A DNA stretch of 34,221 bases from DATHTK01 sp035463295. GTDB lineage: Bacteria > Actinomycetota > Rubrobacteria > Rubrobacterales > Rubrobacteraceae. The number at the start of each line of letters is the position of its first letter. The stretch's first letter is position 1. The stretch is taken from positions 1 through 34,221 of the forward strand of contig DATHTK010000020.1 of assembly GCA_035463295.1 (NCBI GenBank). Direction: 5' to 3'. The notes below the pieces were generated by a model that saw only the letters and a list, made by a program, of their open reading frames with translations, did no database searches and was not told the origin of the DNA. The translations under genes were made by a program, and so were the position numbers. Of the stretch, positions 6,423 to 14,601 are shown piece after piece.

Positions 6423-8005
6423 AGGGGGATGTTCCCGTGCTTGCGTGGCGGGCGTTCGGGACGCTTGGTGCGGACCATCTGGAGAGCTTTGATCAGGTAC
6501 GACCGCGTCTCGCGCGGGTCTATGACGTCGTCTATGTAACCCATCTCGGCGGCGACCATCGGGTTGTTGAACTGCTCCTCGTAGCCGGCGATAAGCTCCT
6601 TGCGCCTCGCCTCGGGATCCTCGGCCTCGGCGATCTGACGCCGGAAGATGATGCCGACGGCGGCAGAGGCGCCCATCACCGCGATCTCACCGGTCGGCCA
6701 CGCGACGTTGACGTCCGCTCCGATGTGCTTGGAGCACATGACGTCGTAGGCGCCGCCGTACGCTTTCCTCGTGATCACGGTCATCTTCGGCACCGTCGCC
6801 TCGGAGAAAGCGTAGAGCAGCTTCGCGCCATGTCTTATGATCCCACCCCACTCCTGGTCGGTCCCCGGCAGGAACCCCGGCACGTCCACGAACGTGAGAA
6901 GGGGTATGTTGAACGCGTCACAGAACCTCACGAAGCGGGCTCCCTTGACGCTCGCGTCTATGTCGAGCGTGCCGGCGAGGACCGCAGGTTGGTTCCCGAC
7001 GACCCCCACCGCGTGCCCGTCGAGCCGGGCGAACCCCACGACGAGGTTCTGGGCCCAGCCCTCCTGCACCTCGTAGAACTCCCCGTCGTCCACGGTGAGT
7101 TCTACGGCCCTTCTTATGTCGTACGGGCGGTTTGCCGAGTCAGGGACGAGGGTTGCGAGGCCTTCCTCCATCCTCTCCGCGTCGTCGGTCGGGGGGAAGT
7201 ATGGAGCGGTCTCGAGATTGTTCTCCGGTAGAAAGGAGAGGAGGTAGCGCACGTCCTCGAGGCAAGCCTCCTCGTCGGGGGCGGCGAAGTGCGCGACGCC
7301 GCTCTTCGTGTTGTGGGTCCCGGCGCCGCCCAAGGACTCGAAGGAGACCTCCTCCCCGGTTACGCTCTTTATGACGTCGGGGCCGGTGATGAACATGTGG
7401 CTCGTCTCCTCAACCATGAATACGAAGTCGGTTATGGCCGGGGAGTAGACGGCGCCCCCGGCGCACGGGCCCATTATCACGGAGATCTGGGGTATGACTC
7501 CGGATGCCAACACGTTGCGATGGAAGATGTCCGCGTAGCCGGCCAGGGAGACCACGCCTTCTTGTATCCTCGCTCCGCCCGAGTCGTTGATACCCACCAC
7601 GGGGCAACCGGTCGAGAGCGCGAGGTCCATGACCTTGCAGATCTTCTGGGCATAGACCTCCCCGAGAGACCCGCCGAAGACGGTGAAGTCCTGAGAGAAG
7701 ACGCAGACCTTGCGCCCCGCTACCTCACCGTAGCCGGTGATGACGCCGTCCCCGAGCGGCTTGTTCTTCTCCAGCCCGAAGTTGTGGGAGCGGTGAACCC
7801 GGTAGCGGTCCAGCTCGACGAAGGTTCCGGGGTCGAGCAGGATCTCGATGCGCTCCCGCGCGGTGAGCTTGCCGCGCTCGCGCTGGCGGGCGACGGCCTG
7901 CTCGGAAGCCGGGTGGGCCGCGGCGTCGCGGAGGCGCCTCAGCCCCTTTATCTTGCCCGCGGTTGTATCTTCCCCCAGCCTCTCTTCCTGCATAGCAGCC
8001 GGCAT
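6419..8005 (-). CDS. pccB: Acyl-CoA carboxylase beta subunit (carboxyltransferase)
   Basis: A 528-residue carboxyltransferase with N- and C-domains of the crotonase fold. Recognisable parts are RERIEILLDPGTFVELDRYR near the N-terminus, the VFSQDFTVFGGSLGEVYAQK segment, the acyl-CoA loop NDSGGARIQEGV, MGPCAGGAVYSPA, and in the C-domain FVDVPGFLPGTDQEWGGIIR and KAYGGAYDVMCSKHIGADV. It transfers the carboxyl group from biotin to propionyl-CoA or a similar acyl-CoA. Family length is normal. ATG 8005 is first in frame; a second ATG at 7993 is possible, and neither has a strong ribosome-binding site. It is the first gene of the carboxylase operon and is divergent from leucine dehydrogenase. Confidence 0.95.
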   Translation of the reverse strand: MPAAMQEERLGEDTTAGKIKGLRRLRDAAAHPASEQAVARQRERGKLTARERIEILLDPGTFVELDRYRVHRSHNFGLEKNKPLGDGVITGYGEVAGRKVCVFSQDFTVFGGSLGEVYAQKICKVMDLALSTGCPVVGINDSGGARIQEGVVSLAGYADIFHRNVLASGVIPQISVIMGPCAGGAVYSPAITDFVFMVEETSHMFITGPDVIKSVTGEEVSFESLGGAGTHNTKSGVAHFAAPDEEACLEDVRYLLSFLPENNLETAPYFPPTDDAERMEEGLATLVPDSANRPYDIRRAVELTVDDGEFYEVQEGWAQNLVVGFARLDGHAVGVVGNQPAVLAGTLDIDASVKGARFVRFCDAFNIPLLTFVDVPGFLPGTDQEWGGIIRHGAKLLYAFSEATVPKMTVITRKAYGGAYDVMCSKHIGADVNVAWPTGEIAVMGASAAVGIIFRRQIAEAEDPEARRKELIAGYEEQFNNPMVAAEMGYIDDVIDPRETRSYLIKALQMVRTKRPERPPRKHGNIPL

Positions 8006-8051
8006 TCTAGCACGCGGAGTATGCCCGTTTTTCGGGCTCTTGGAGAGCGGG

Positions 8052-8061
8052 ATAGTAGAAT
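8052..8061. promoter_or_regulatory. Overlapping divergent -10 boxes between carboxylase operon and leucine dehydrogenase
   Basis: TAGAAT (8056-8061, plus) ends 38 nt before the leucine dehydrogenase GTG, while TACTAT (8057-8052, minus) lies 46 nt upstream of the carboxylase beta ATG. The two boxes overlap by 2 bp, so simultaneous RNA polymerase binding seems impossible. A short hairpin GCCCG-TTTTT-CGGGC (8023-8037) lies in the carboxylase leader. No convincing -35 box is seen on either side. Confidence 0.35.
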
Positions 8062-8099
8062 ATGGACCTGGAGAGTCCTCCGGCGGGAAGGAAGCAGAC

Positions 8100-9206
8100 G
8101 TGCAACTCTTCGAGAAGCTCGCCGAGTACCGCTACGAGCAGCTCGTCTTCTGCCACGACAGGGCGACGGGGCTGCGCGCGATCATCGCGATCCACGACAC
8201 CACCCTGGGCCCGGCCCTGGGCGGCTGCCGGATGTACCCGTACTCCTCCGAGGAGGAGGCCGTAATCGACGCCCTGCGTCTGGCGCGCGGGATGACCTAC
8301 AAGGCCGCCGCGAGCGGGCTGAACCTCGGAGGCGGTAAGTCCGTGATCATCGGCGACCCGGAAGAGAACAAGTCCGAGCAGCTCTTCCGATCCTTCGGTC
8401 GCTACATCGAAACGTTAGGCGGCCGCTACATCGTCGCCGAGGACGTCGGAACCTCGACGGAGGACATGGAGAACATCCGGATCGAGACCTCCCACGTCGT
8501 CGGCGTCGACGTCACCCACGGCGGCTCGGGCGACCCGTCGCCGTTTACGGCCCTCGGCGTCCTGCAAGGGATGCGCGCCTGTGCCGAGGAGGTCTTCGGC
8601 AGCGACTCCCTCCGGGACAAGACCGTCGCGGTGCAGGGCCTCGGCCACGTCGGCTGGCACCTGTGCGAGCTGCTCCACAGGGAAGGGGCGGCGCTCTTCG
8701 TCACGGACCTGCGCGAGGAGGTCGTCGAGAGAGCGCGGCGCCAGTTCGGGGCGAAGCCGGTCGAGACCGACGAGATCCTCTCTCTGGCCTGCGACGTGCT
8801 GGCCCCGTGCGCGATGGGCGCCGTCGTGAACGACGTCTCGCTGCCGGACTTCCGCTGCCAGATCATCGCCGGGAGCGCCAACAACATCCTGCTCGAGTCG
8901 CGCCACGGCGCGGCGCTCGCCGAGCGCGGCATCCTCTACGCTCCCGACTACGTCATCAACGCCGGCGGCCTCATAAACGTCGCCGACGAGCTCGAGGGCT
9001 ACAACGAGAAGCGCGCCACCAAGCGCGTGATGCGCATCTACGACTCGATGAGGAGCATCGTCGCCATCTCCAAGCGCGACGGCGTCCCCACCCACGTCGC
9101 CGCCGACACCCTGGCGCTCGAACGGATCGATGCGATCAGCTCCATAGAGCGTCTCCATACCGGTCATCCATACGGGACGGAGCGCCGCCGCAGGGAGACT
9201 CTGTAA
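8100..9206 (+). CDS. bcd: Leucine (branched-chain amino acid) dehydrogenase
   Basis: A 368-residue NAD-dependent amino acid dehydrogenase of the Glu/Leu/Phe/Val family. The substrate loop GPALGGCRMYPY is followed by RGMTYKAAASGLNLGGGKSV, with Lys68 and Lys80 in exactly the positions of the substrate-binding and catalytic lysines of Bacillus leucine dehydrogenase. The Rossmann motif is VQGLGHVGWHL (178-188), and GSANN and NAGGLINVADEL are conserved in the C-terminal half. It converts Leu, Ile and Val to 2-oxoacids with release of ammonia. GTG 8100 is chosen for GGGAAGGA about 7 nt upstream; the longer open frame to 7848 would cross the divergent gene. Its products are the substrates of the BCKDH complex encoded downstream on the other strand. 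Confidence 0.93.
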   Translation: MQLFEKLAEYRYEQLVFCHDRATGLRAIIAIHDTTLGPALGGCRMYPYSSEEEAVIDALRLARGMTYKAAASGLNLGGGKSVIIGDPEENKSEQLFRSFGRYIETLGGRYIVAEDVGTSTEDMENIRIETSHVVGVDVTHGGSGDPSPFTALGVLQGMRACAEEVFGSDSLRDKTVAVQGLGHVGWHLCELLHREGAALFVTDLREEVVERARRQFGAKPVETDEILSLACDVLAPCAMGAVVNDVSLPDFRCQIIAGSANNILLESRHGAALAERGILYAPDYVINAGGLINVADELEGYNEKRATKRVMRIYDSMRSIVAISKRDGVPTHVAADTLALERIDAISSIERLHTGHPYGTERRRRETL

Positions 9207-9350
9207 CATTCGGGTTATTGTTGTGAGGGCGACGTCTTCCAGCGTCTCGCGGTCGGCGTTGGCGCGGGCCATGCCTCTGCCAAGACCCCGCCACGAGATC
9301 ATAGCGCTCGACGTACACATATTGGAACTAGCGGCCAAGTATGGCGGCGG

Positions 9351-10163
9351 CTAGACGAACCAGGCGACGAGCATCCAGGCGGCAACGAGGGCGAGCAGGG
9401 CCCAGTCGGAGGGTCTGGCCTGCATCTGGCGGAGCTTGGTACGGTAGCGGCCGCCGCGGTAGCAGCGGGTATGCATGGCGGTAGAGAGGAGGTCGGCGCG
9501 GGCGAAGCCGCTTATGAATATAGGGACGAGCAGGCGCCCGATACGGCGGGCGCGCTTTACGGCGCCGCCCTCGTCGAAGGGGACGCCGCGGGCGGTCTGG
9601 GCGCGGGCGAGGCGCTCTATTTCGGCTATAAAGATCGGGACGAACTTCACGGCGATGACGAAGACCAGCACGAGCTCGTTGACCGGGATCCCGATGCGTT
9701 GGAGCGGGCCGAAGATGAGCTCGAGGCCGTTGGTCAGGTCCACGAGCGAGGTGGTGAGCATGAGCATCGTCGTGACGTAGTAGAGAAAGATGACACGCAG
9801 GCCCAGTATCGCCGCCGAGCGGATTCCTTCGGTCGAGATAGAGAGAAATCCCCACTGCCAAAGGTAGCTGGACTCTGGGACGTCTCCTGGGTAGAAGAGG
9901 ACCTGGAAAAAGAGGATAAAGAGCAAGAATCCGAGAAAGAGTTGCGAGCCCTTGAGCACGAAGCCCAGGGGTATACGCGAGACGAGCTGTATCAGGGCCA
10001 TCAGCGCGAAGACCACTGCGAAGCCGAGAAAGCTATCTATAAGAAAAGAGGCGACGAGCATCACGAACGTCGCGACGAGCTTCATGCGAGGGTCCATGCG
10101 GTGGATCGCCGACCCCGTATCGATGTACTGGCCGAAGATCACGTTCCGCTGCAGTTCCAGCAT
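9351..10163 (-). CDS. ecfT: ECF transporter transmembrane subunit T
   Basis: A 270-residue membrane protein with about five to six hydrophobic helices (for example MKLVATFVMLVASFLIDSFL, and GFLLFILFFQVLFY). The two coupling helices of EcfT are recognisable in the cytoplasmic part: AQTARGVPFD and AMHTRCYRGG, variants of the Ala-Arg-Gly signatures that contact the ATPases. It begins with MLELQRNVIFGQYIDTGSAI HRMDPRMK, the usual EcfT opening. ATG 10163 is 2 nt after the stop of ecfA2; reading further upstream would overlap that gene. It transmits ATP hydrolysis to the S component in the membrane. Last gene of the BCKDH-ECF unit. Confidence 0.93.
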   Translation of the reverse strand: MLELQRNVIFGQYIDTGSAIHRMDPRMKLVATFVMLVASFLIDSFLGFAVVFALMALIQLVSRIPLGFVLKGSQLFLGFLLFILFFQVLFYPGDVPESSYLWQWGFLSISTEGIRSAAILGLRVIFLYYVTTMLMLTTSLVDLTNGLELIFGPLQRIGIPVNELVLVFVIAVKFVPIFIAEIERLARAQTARGVPFDEGGAVKRARRIGRLLVPIFISGFARADLLSTAMHTRCYRGGRYRTKLRQMQARPSDWALLALVAAWMLVAWFV

Positions 10164-10165
10164 CT

Positions 10166-11026
10166 CTAGGCCGTCCCCAGCCTCTTGAGCAGCTCGGCCT
10201 CGAGCTCCTCCTCCGACAGGACGTCGGCCGGGAAGTCCGGGAAGAGCTTCCTGAGCTCGATAGCTCCGGCGGTCGGCTCGGGGAGGGTGATGTCGAGCTC
10301 CGCGAGCCGGTCGGCCTCGCGCAGCACCTCGCGCAGCGGCCCGTCCATCACGACGCGGCCCTCGCCGAGCACGAGGACCCGTTCGCACAGGAGGCTCGCC
10401 TCACCCAGGGAGGCCGAGCACACGATGAGCGTCAGGTCGCGGTCGTCGGCGAGCCGGCGCAGCAGCCCGAGCAGTTCGCGCCTCCCCCGCGGGTCGAGAC
10501 CGGCCGTCGGCTCGTCGAGAACCAGGACGCGCGTGTGCATCGCCAGCACGCCGGCTATCGCGACGCGGCGGCGCTGCCCGCCGGAGAGGGCGTGGACGTA
10601 GCGGAGGCGGTACTCGGGGTACGGGAGCCCCAGGGAGTTCAGGCTCTCCTCGACCCGGTCGCGCGTCTCCTCCGGTGAGAACCCGGCGGCCGTCGGGCCG
10701 AAAGCGACATCCGCCCCGACGACATCCTCGATGATCTGGGAGTCCGGCTCCTGGAAGACTATGCCGACCTCCCGCCGCAGCCGTTCCCGGTCGTAGCCCG
10801 GCGCGGCGACGTCCTCGCCCTCGTAGAAGACCTGCCCCTCGGTGAGGCGCAGCAGGTGGGCGAAAGAGTCCACGACGGTGGACTTCCCGGACTGCGTCGG
10901 GCCGACTATCGCGACGCGCTCGCCGCGCTCGATCGCGAACGATACGTCCCGGACGGCCTCGCTCGCCCGCGGGGTACCCGCGAGGTAGGTGTAGCGGAAG
11001 CCCCGCAGCTCGATGATCGGTGTCAC
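10166..11026 (-). CDS. ecfA2: ECF transporter ATPase A2
   Basis: A 286-residue ABC ATPase. Walker A is GPTQSGKST (42-50, with Thr-Gln in place of the more usual Asn-Gly), the Q-loop is VFQEPDSQI, the signature is LSGGQRRRVAIAG (147-159), Walker B is VLVLDEPTAGLDP (167-179). The C-terminal extension after residue 220 is typical of ECF ATPases. Its GTG start overlaps the TGA of ecfA1 as GTGA, giving translational coupling. It forms a heterodimer with EcfA1 under EcfT in the cytoplasm. Confidence 0.93.
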   Translation of the reverse strand: MTPIIELRGFRYTYLAGTPRASEAVRDVSFAIERGERVAIVGPTQSGKSTVVDSFAHLLRLTEGQVFYEGEDVAAPGYDRERLRREVGIVFQEPDSQIIEDVVGADVAFGPTAAGFSPEETRDRVEESLNSLGLPYPEYRLRYVHALSGGQRRRVAIAGVLAMHTRVLVLDEPTAGLDPRGRRELLGLLRRLADDRDLTLIVCSASLGEASLLCERVLVLGEGRVVMDGPLREVLREADRLAELDITLPEPTAGAIELRKLFPDFPADVLSEEELEAELLKRLGTA

Positions 11027-11877
11027 GGTCCGGCTGCTTCCGCGTGCGGCCCTCGCAAGGCGGAGAGCGCGGCGCGCAGGTCGGCCTCGTTCAGGACGTC
11101 GTCGGCGAGTGGCAGACCGCGGGCGCGCAGGCGGTGGGCGAGGCTCGCGGCGAGGGGCACGTCGAGCCCGATCTCCCGCAGCTCGTCCACGCGCCGGAAG
11201 ACCTCGGCCGGGGCGCCGTCCATGACCTTGCGCCCCCCGTCCATGACGACCACGCGATCGAAGAGCGCGGCCTCGGACATCGAGTGGGTGACGTGGAGGA
11301 CTCCCATTTTCTCGTCGCGATTCAGGTCCCTCACCGTGGAGATGAGGCGCCGCGCAACAGGAGCCGGCAACAGCGAGGTCGGCTCGTCGAGGATGAGGAA
11401 ATGGGGGTGCATGGCGAGGGCGCCGGCGATCGCCACCCGTTGCTTCTGCCCCGGGGAGAGGTCTTCGATCAGGCGGCTGCCGATCTCCTCGAGCCCGAGG
11501 GCGCGCAGCGCGGCCTCGACGCGCTCCTCTATCTCCTCGCGCGGAAGGCCGAGGTTCTCGGGTCCGAACGCCACGTCGTCGGTCACGCGGTTCATGACGA
11601 GCTGGTCGTCCGGGTCCTGGAAGACGACCGCCACCCGCTCCCTGATCTCCCACTGGTGCTCCTCGCGCACCGGGATGCCGTCGATGCGGATTGCGCCCTC
11701 CGTCGGGTACAGAACCGCGGTCAGCAGCTTGACGAGCGTGCTCTTGCCGGAGCCGTTGTGACCGATGATCGCGACGAACTCCCCCGGCTGGACGCAGAGG
11801 TCGAGCTCGCGCAGCGCCGGCACCGCGTCATCCTCGCCCGTCCGGTAGGCGTACGATACGCCCTGGATCTCGATCAT
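11023..11877 (-). CDS. ecfA1: ECF transporter ATPase A1
   Basis: A 284-residue ABC ATPase. Walker A GHNGSGKST (39-47), Q-loop VVFQDPDDQ, signature LSPGQKQRVAIAG (140-152) and Walker B HFLILDEPT (159-167) are intact. After Walker B the D-loop reads SLLPAPVARR instead of the usual SxLDPxGR, so the D-loop aspartate is replaced, while the partner EcfA2 keeps GLDPRGR; this asymmetry is common in heterodimeric ABC pairs. The ATG lies 21 nt after the S-component stop. Confidence 0.93.
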   Translation of the reverse strand: MIEIQGVSYAYRTGEDDAVPALRELDLCVQPGEFVAIIGHNGSGKSTLVKLLTAVLYPTEGAIRIDGIPVREEHQWEIRERVAVVFQDPDDQLVMNRVTDDVAFGPENLGLPREEIEERVEAALRALGLEEIGSRLIEDLSPGQKQRVAIAGALAMHPHFLILDEPTSLLPAPVARRLISTVRDLNRDEKMGVLHVTHSMSEAALFDRVVVMDGGRKVMDGAPAEVFRRVDELREIGLDVPLAASLAHRLRARGLPLADDVLNEADLRAALSALRGPHAEAAGP

Positions 11878-11898
11878 CGCTGGCGGGGCTCTACTCCG

Positions 11899-12495
11899 CT
11901 AGTAGCGGCGTTCTTCGTCGCTCTTGACCTCGGGGGCCGTCGTGCGCCCGCTGCGGTAGAGCATCACGCCGCGCACCACGACGACCGTCACGACAGCGGC
12001 GAGAACGGCCTCTACTATGGCCTGCGGCGCGATAGGAACGACCGCCGCCAGCGGCAGGTACCCCAGCAACACCGCCATGCCCAGGACCCCGACGGTGTTC
12101 GCCAGGGAGCCCAGAACGCCGGCCGCAGCGGAGGCCACGTCCAGGTTGAAGTTGCGCAGGCTCGCGAAGGCGGCCCAGGCCACCACCCCGATAAACAGCC
12201 TCGGCAGTATCGAGACCAGCGGATCCCGGAAGAACGGCACCTCCGCCTGGATAAACGAGAAGATGCCGAAGATGGCGCCGACGATGGTGCCCACGAGCGG
12301 CCCCTCCAGCGCGCCGCCCAGGATGGCCGGCACGTGCATGATCGTGGCGTGTCCGGCCAGATTAGGCACCGGAATAAAGCCGATCCGGGTGTAACCCAGA
12401 AAGATAGCTATGCCGCCCAGGATACCGGCTATGACGATCTGCCGGACGCTCAGGCTGAATAAGCCGCCCCTACTCTCACCCGAATTCGCCGCCAT
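11899..12495 (-). CDS. ECF transporter S component, substrate unknown
   Basis: A 198-residue integral membrane protein of the ECF substrate-binding superfamily (PF12822-like). About six helices are visible; the motif GFIPVPNLAGHATIMHVPAI, followed by LGGALEGPLVGTIVGAIFGI, is the usual helix 1-2 loop and helix 2 of this family. The substrate is probably a vitamin or related micronutrient, but I cannot assign it from sequence. ATG 12495 has GGAGG 7 nt upstream; the frame extends to 12555 without a better start. It precedes ecfA1-ecfA2-ecfT, so this is a self-contained group I type transporter. No riboswitch fits in the 65-nt upstream gap. Confidence 0.88.
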   Translation of the reverse strand: MAANSGESRGGLFSLSVRQIVIAGILGGIAIFLGYTRIGFIPVPNLAGHATIMHVPAILGGALEGPLVGTIVGAIFGIFSFIQAEVPFFRDPLVSILPRLFIGVVAWAAFASLRNFNLDVASAAAGVLGSLANTVGVLGMAVLLGYLPLAAVVPIAPQAIVEAVLAAVVTVVVVRGVMLYRSGRTTAPEVKSDEERRY

Positions 12496-12560
12496 CTGTT
12501 GCCTCCGTTTCCTCTGTCCACGCGGAAGTATCCGCACGTATGTGCAGGTTGTCAAACGTC

Positions 12561-13343
12561 CTACAAGGGCGGGGTAAAGCGTCCGTCGGCGGCTGTCCAG
12601 CCGCCGTCCACGAGCATGAACGCACCGGTCACGTAGGAGCTGGCCTCCGAGGCGAGGTACACGATCATACCGGCCATCTCGTGAGGCTGGGCCCAGCGAC
12701 CGAGGATGCTCTTCGCGGCGTAAGAGCCGTACCAGTCAGGGCTGTCCTTGATCTGCGCCGTGAGCGGCGTCTCCACGACGCCGGGGGCTATGGTGTTCAC
12801 CCGCACGCCGCGGGGTCCGAGCTCCGCGGCGAGGGCGCGGAGCATCTGCACGGTTCCGGACTTGGTCGCGGCGTAGACTCCCTGCCCCGGCTCGACGACC
12901 TGCGCCCGGATGCTCGAAAACGCGATAATGCTCCCGGAGCCGCGCTCCGCCATCCCCCGGCCGAACTCCCGGATCAGGCGGAAAGTTCCTTTGAGGTTCA
13001 GTTCTACGACCCTATCGAACTCCTCGTCCGTGATCTCCAGCAGGGGCTTTCTGACGTTGACGCTCGGCGTGCTCACGAGCACGTCCGGCACACCCACCCG
13101 CTCGGCCGTGGCTCGAACGCTTTCGGGATCGGTGAGGTCCAGTTCGACGGCCTCCGACATCCACCCCTGTGACCTCGCCCCCTCGGCGGTCTCCTCCGCG
13201 GCCTCCCCGTCGACGTCGGCGCAGAAGACCGTCGCCCCGAAGGCGGCGAGGGCGTGGGCGCCGGACTCGCCGATCCCGCGTCCTCCACCGACCACGAGGG
13301 CGGTCTTGCCGGTGAGGTCGAACATCGAGCGGTAGTCAAACAT
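12561..13343 (-). CDS. Short-chain dehydrogenase/reductase (FabG-like)
   Basis: A 260-residue classical SDR. The cofactor motif GGGRGIG is at 19-25, an acidic residue CADVD after the second strand suggests NAD preference, the structural Asn is in ELNLKG (116), the catalytic Ser is in AFSSIRA (143-144) and Tyr157/Lys161 are in YAATK. The usual NNAG is replaced by STPSVN. The C-terminus EASSYVTGAFMLVDGGWTA is typical. Substrate is unknown; a hydroxyacyl or hydroxyacid step in branched-chain degradation is a reasonable guess from context. The ATG has AAAGGAG 5 nt upstream and overlaps the M20 peptidase stop by 8 nt. Confidence 0.9.
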   Translation of the reverse strand: MFDYRSMFDLTGKTALVVGGGRGIGESGAHALAAFGATVFCADVDGEAAEETAEGARSQGWMSEAVELDLTDPESVRATAERVGVPDVLVSTPSVNVRKPLLEITDEEFDRVVELNLKGTFRLIREFGRGMAERGSGSIIAFSSIRAQVVEPGQGVYAATKSGTVQMLRALAAELGPRGVRVNTIAPGVVETPLTAQIKDSPDWYGSYAAKSILGRWAQPHEMAGMIVYLASEASSYVTGAFMLVDGGWTAADGRFTPPL

Positions 13344-14598
13344 CGGTCTCCTTTTCGTAGCAGTAGTACATGGCGGTCGCGGCGTAGAGCTTGCAGGTCG
13401 TGAAGAGCTCGTCGACGCTCACCCACTCGTTCTCGTGGTGGGGGAGCTCGCGGTCCCCGGCGCCGGTCGTGACGATGGGGACACCCGCCCACGTGCTCAG
13501 GTACGTCCCGTCCGTGGCCCCGGGCACCCCGTTGTAGCGAGGCTCCTCTCCGGTCAGGCGCGCGTAGGCGGCGGCCATAGCGAGCACGAGCGAGTCGTCT
13601 GTGGGAGTCTCGGTCGGGGGGCGCTCCTCGATCACCTTCAGCTCCGCCTCGAAGTCCGGGTCTTCGGTCGCGAGGTCGGCGAGTATGTACTCCAATCTCT
13701 CGACCAGCTCTTCGTGAGACTGGGCGGGGAGCGTGCGGATATCGAGGGCGACGTAGGCGCTCGCGGGGATCACGTTGATCTGGGGCTCCCCGCGATGAGG
13801 AGACATCAGGATCGTCGGGGTCAGGCTCGGCTGACCGAGAAACGGGTCCACCCCGTGCAGCTCCATCTCCTCCCTCTCCAGCTCCTCTACCGCGAGAACG
13901 AACCGGGCGGCCCGGGTTACCGGGTTCACGCCGCTCAGGGGCATCGCCCCGTGCGCCATCTTCCCCCTGACCGTAACCTCGACGCGCAGAGCGCCTTTCT
14001 GCTTTATGCAGAGCTGGTTCTCCTCTGGCTCGCAGATCACCGCGCCGTCCACGCCTTCGGCGTGTCCGCCCTCTATAAAGGCTTTGATGCCCGCCATCAT
14101 GCCCTCCTCGTCCACCGGGTGACAGAGGACGAGCCGACCCGGAAACGGTACGCCGGAGTCCCGGATCGCGCGCACCGCCATCACTGCAGCCGCCAGGTTC
14201 CCCTTCGTGTCGCAAGCGCCGCGGCCGTAGATCCTATCCCCGATCCGCTCGGCGCCGAACGGGGGATGAGTCCAGCCCCCGGCCCTGCCCTCGGTCACCA
14301 CGTCGGTGTGTGCCTCGAAGAGCAACGTCTTGCCGGGACGATCCCCGTGCCACACGACCCAGACGTTCGGACGTCCGGGGGCTACCTCCTCCGTATGGAC
14401 CTCGAAGCCTTCACGTTCGAGATAACGTACGAGAAAACGCGCGACGCGCTCCTCGTTGCCTTCGGGCCATCCGGGGCGGTGGACGCTCGGGATGCGGACA
14501 AGTTCCTGGACGAGGCTCGCCAGTTCGTCGCGGTCGATCCGGCGCCACGCCGCTTCGAGCAGCTCTGCGACATCTGGTTCGTCGTGACGTTCCGCCAC
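13336..14598 (-). CDS. M20 family metallopeptidase (ArgE/DapE/ACY1 type)
   Basis: A 420-residue zinc hydrolase. Metal ligands and catalytic residues are all visible: His97 and Asp99 in EAHTDV, Asp130 in GRGACDTKG, Glu164/Glu165 in HPVDEEG, Glu190 in CEPEE and a final His in HHENEWVSVDEL (387-398). The dimerisation domain lies about 200-310. Such enzymes hydrolyse N-acyl amino acids or short peptides, for example acetylornithine or succinyl-diaminopimelate; here the substrate is unknown, but release of a branched-chain amino acid from an acylated or peptide form would fit the operon. GTG 14598 begins 3 nt after the E2 stop. Confidence 0.9.
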   Translation of the reverse strand: MAERHDEPDVAELLEAAWRRIDRDELASLVQELVRIPSVHRPGWPEGNEERVARFLVRYLEREGFEVHTEEVAPGRPNVWVVWHGDRPGKTLLFEAHTDVVTEGRAGGWTHPPFGAERIGDRIYGRGACDTKGNLAAAVMAVRAIRDSGVPFPGRLVLCHPVDEEGMMAGIKAFIEGGHAEGVDGAVICEPEENQLCIKQKGALRVEVTVRGKMAHGAMPLSGVNPVTRAARFVLAVEELEREEMELHGVDPFLGQPSLTPTILMSPHRGEPQINVIPASAYVALDIRTLPAQSHEELVERLEYILADLATEDPDFEAELKVIEERPPTETPTDDSLVLAMAAAYARLTGEEPRYNGVPGATDGTYLSTWAGVPIVTTGAGDRELPHHENEWVSVDELFTTCKLYAATAMYYCYEKETDV

Positions 14599-14601
14599 AG
14601 C

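Noticed and set aside
9207..9350. Possible small gene between leucine dehydrogenase and ecfT (minus-strand frames reaching 9318-9338)
   Set aside because: The frames mostly lie inside leucine dehydrogenase, have no ribosome-binding site and no recognisable protein; a CTAGC/GCTAG pairing near 9327-9353 is too weak to call a terminator.
12496..12560. Riboswitch upstream of the ECF S component
   Set aside because: Only 65 nt are available after the SDR stop and no riboswitch core was seen.
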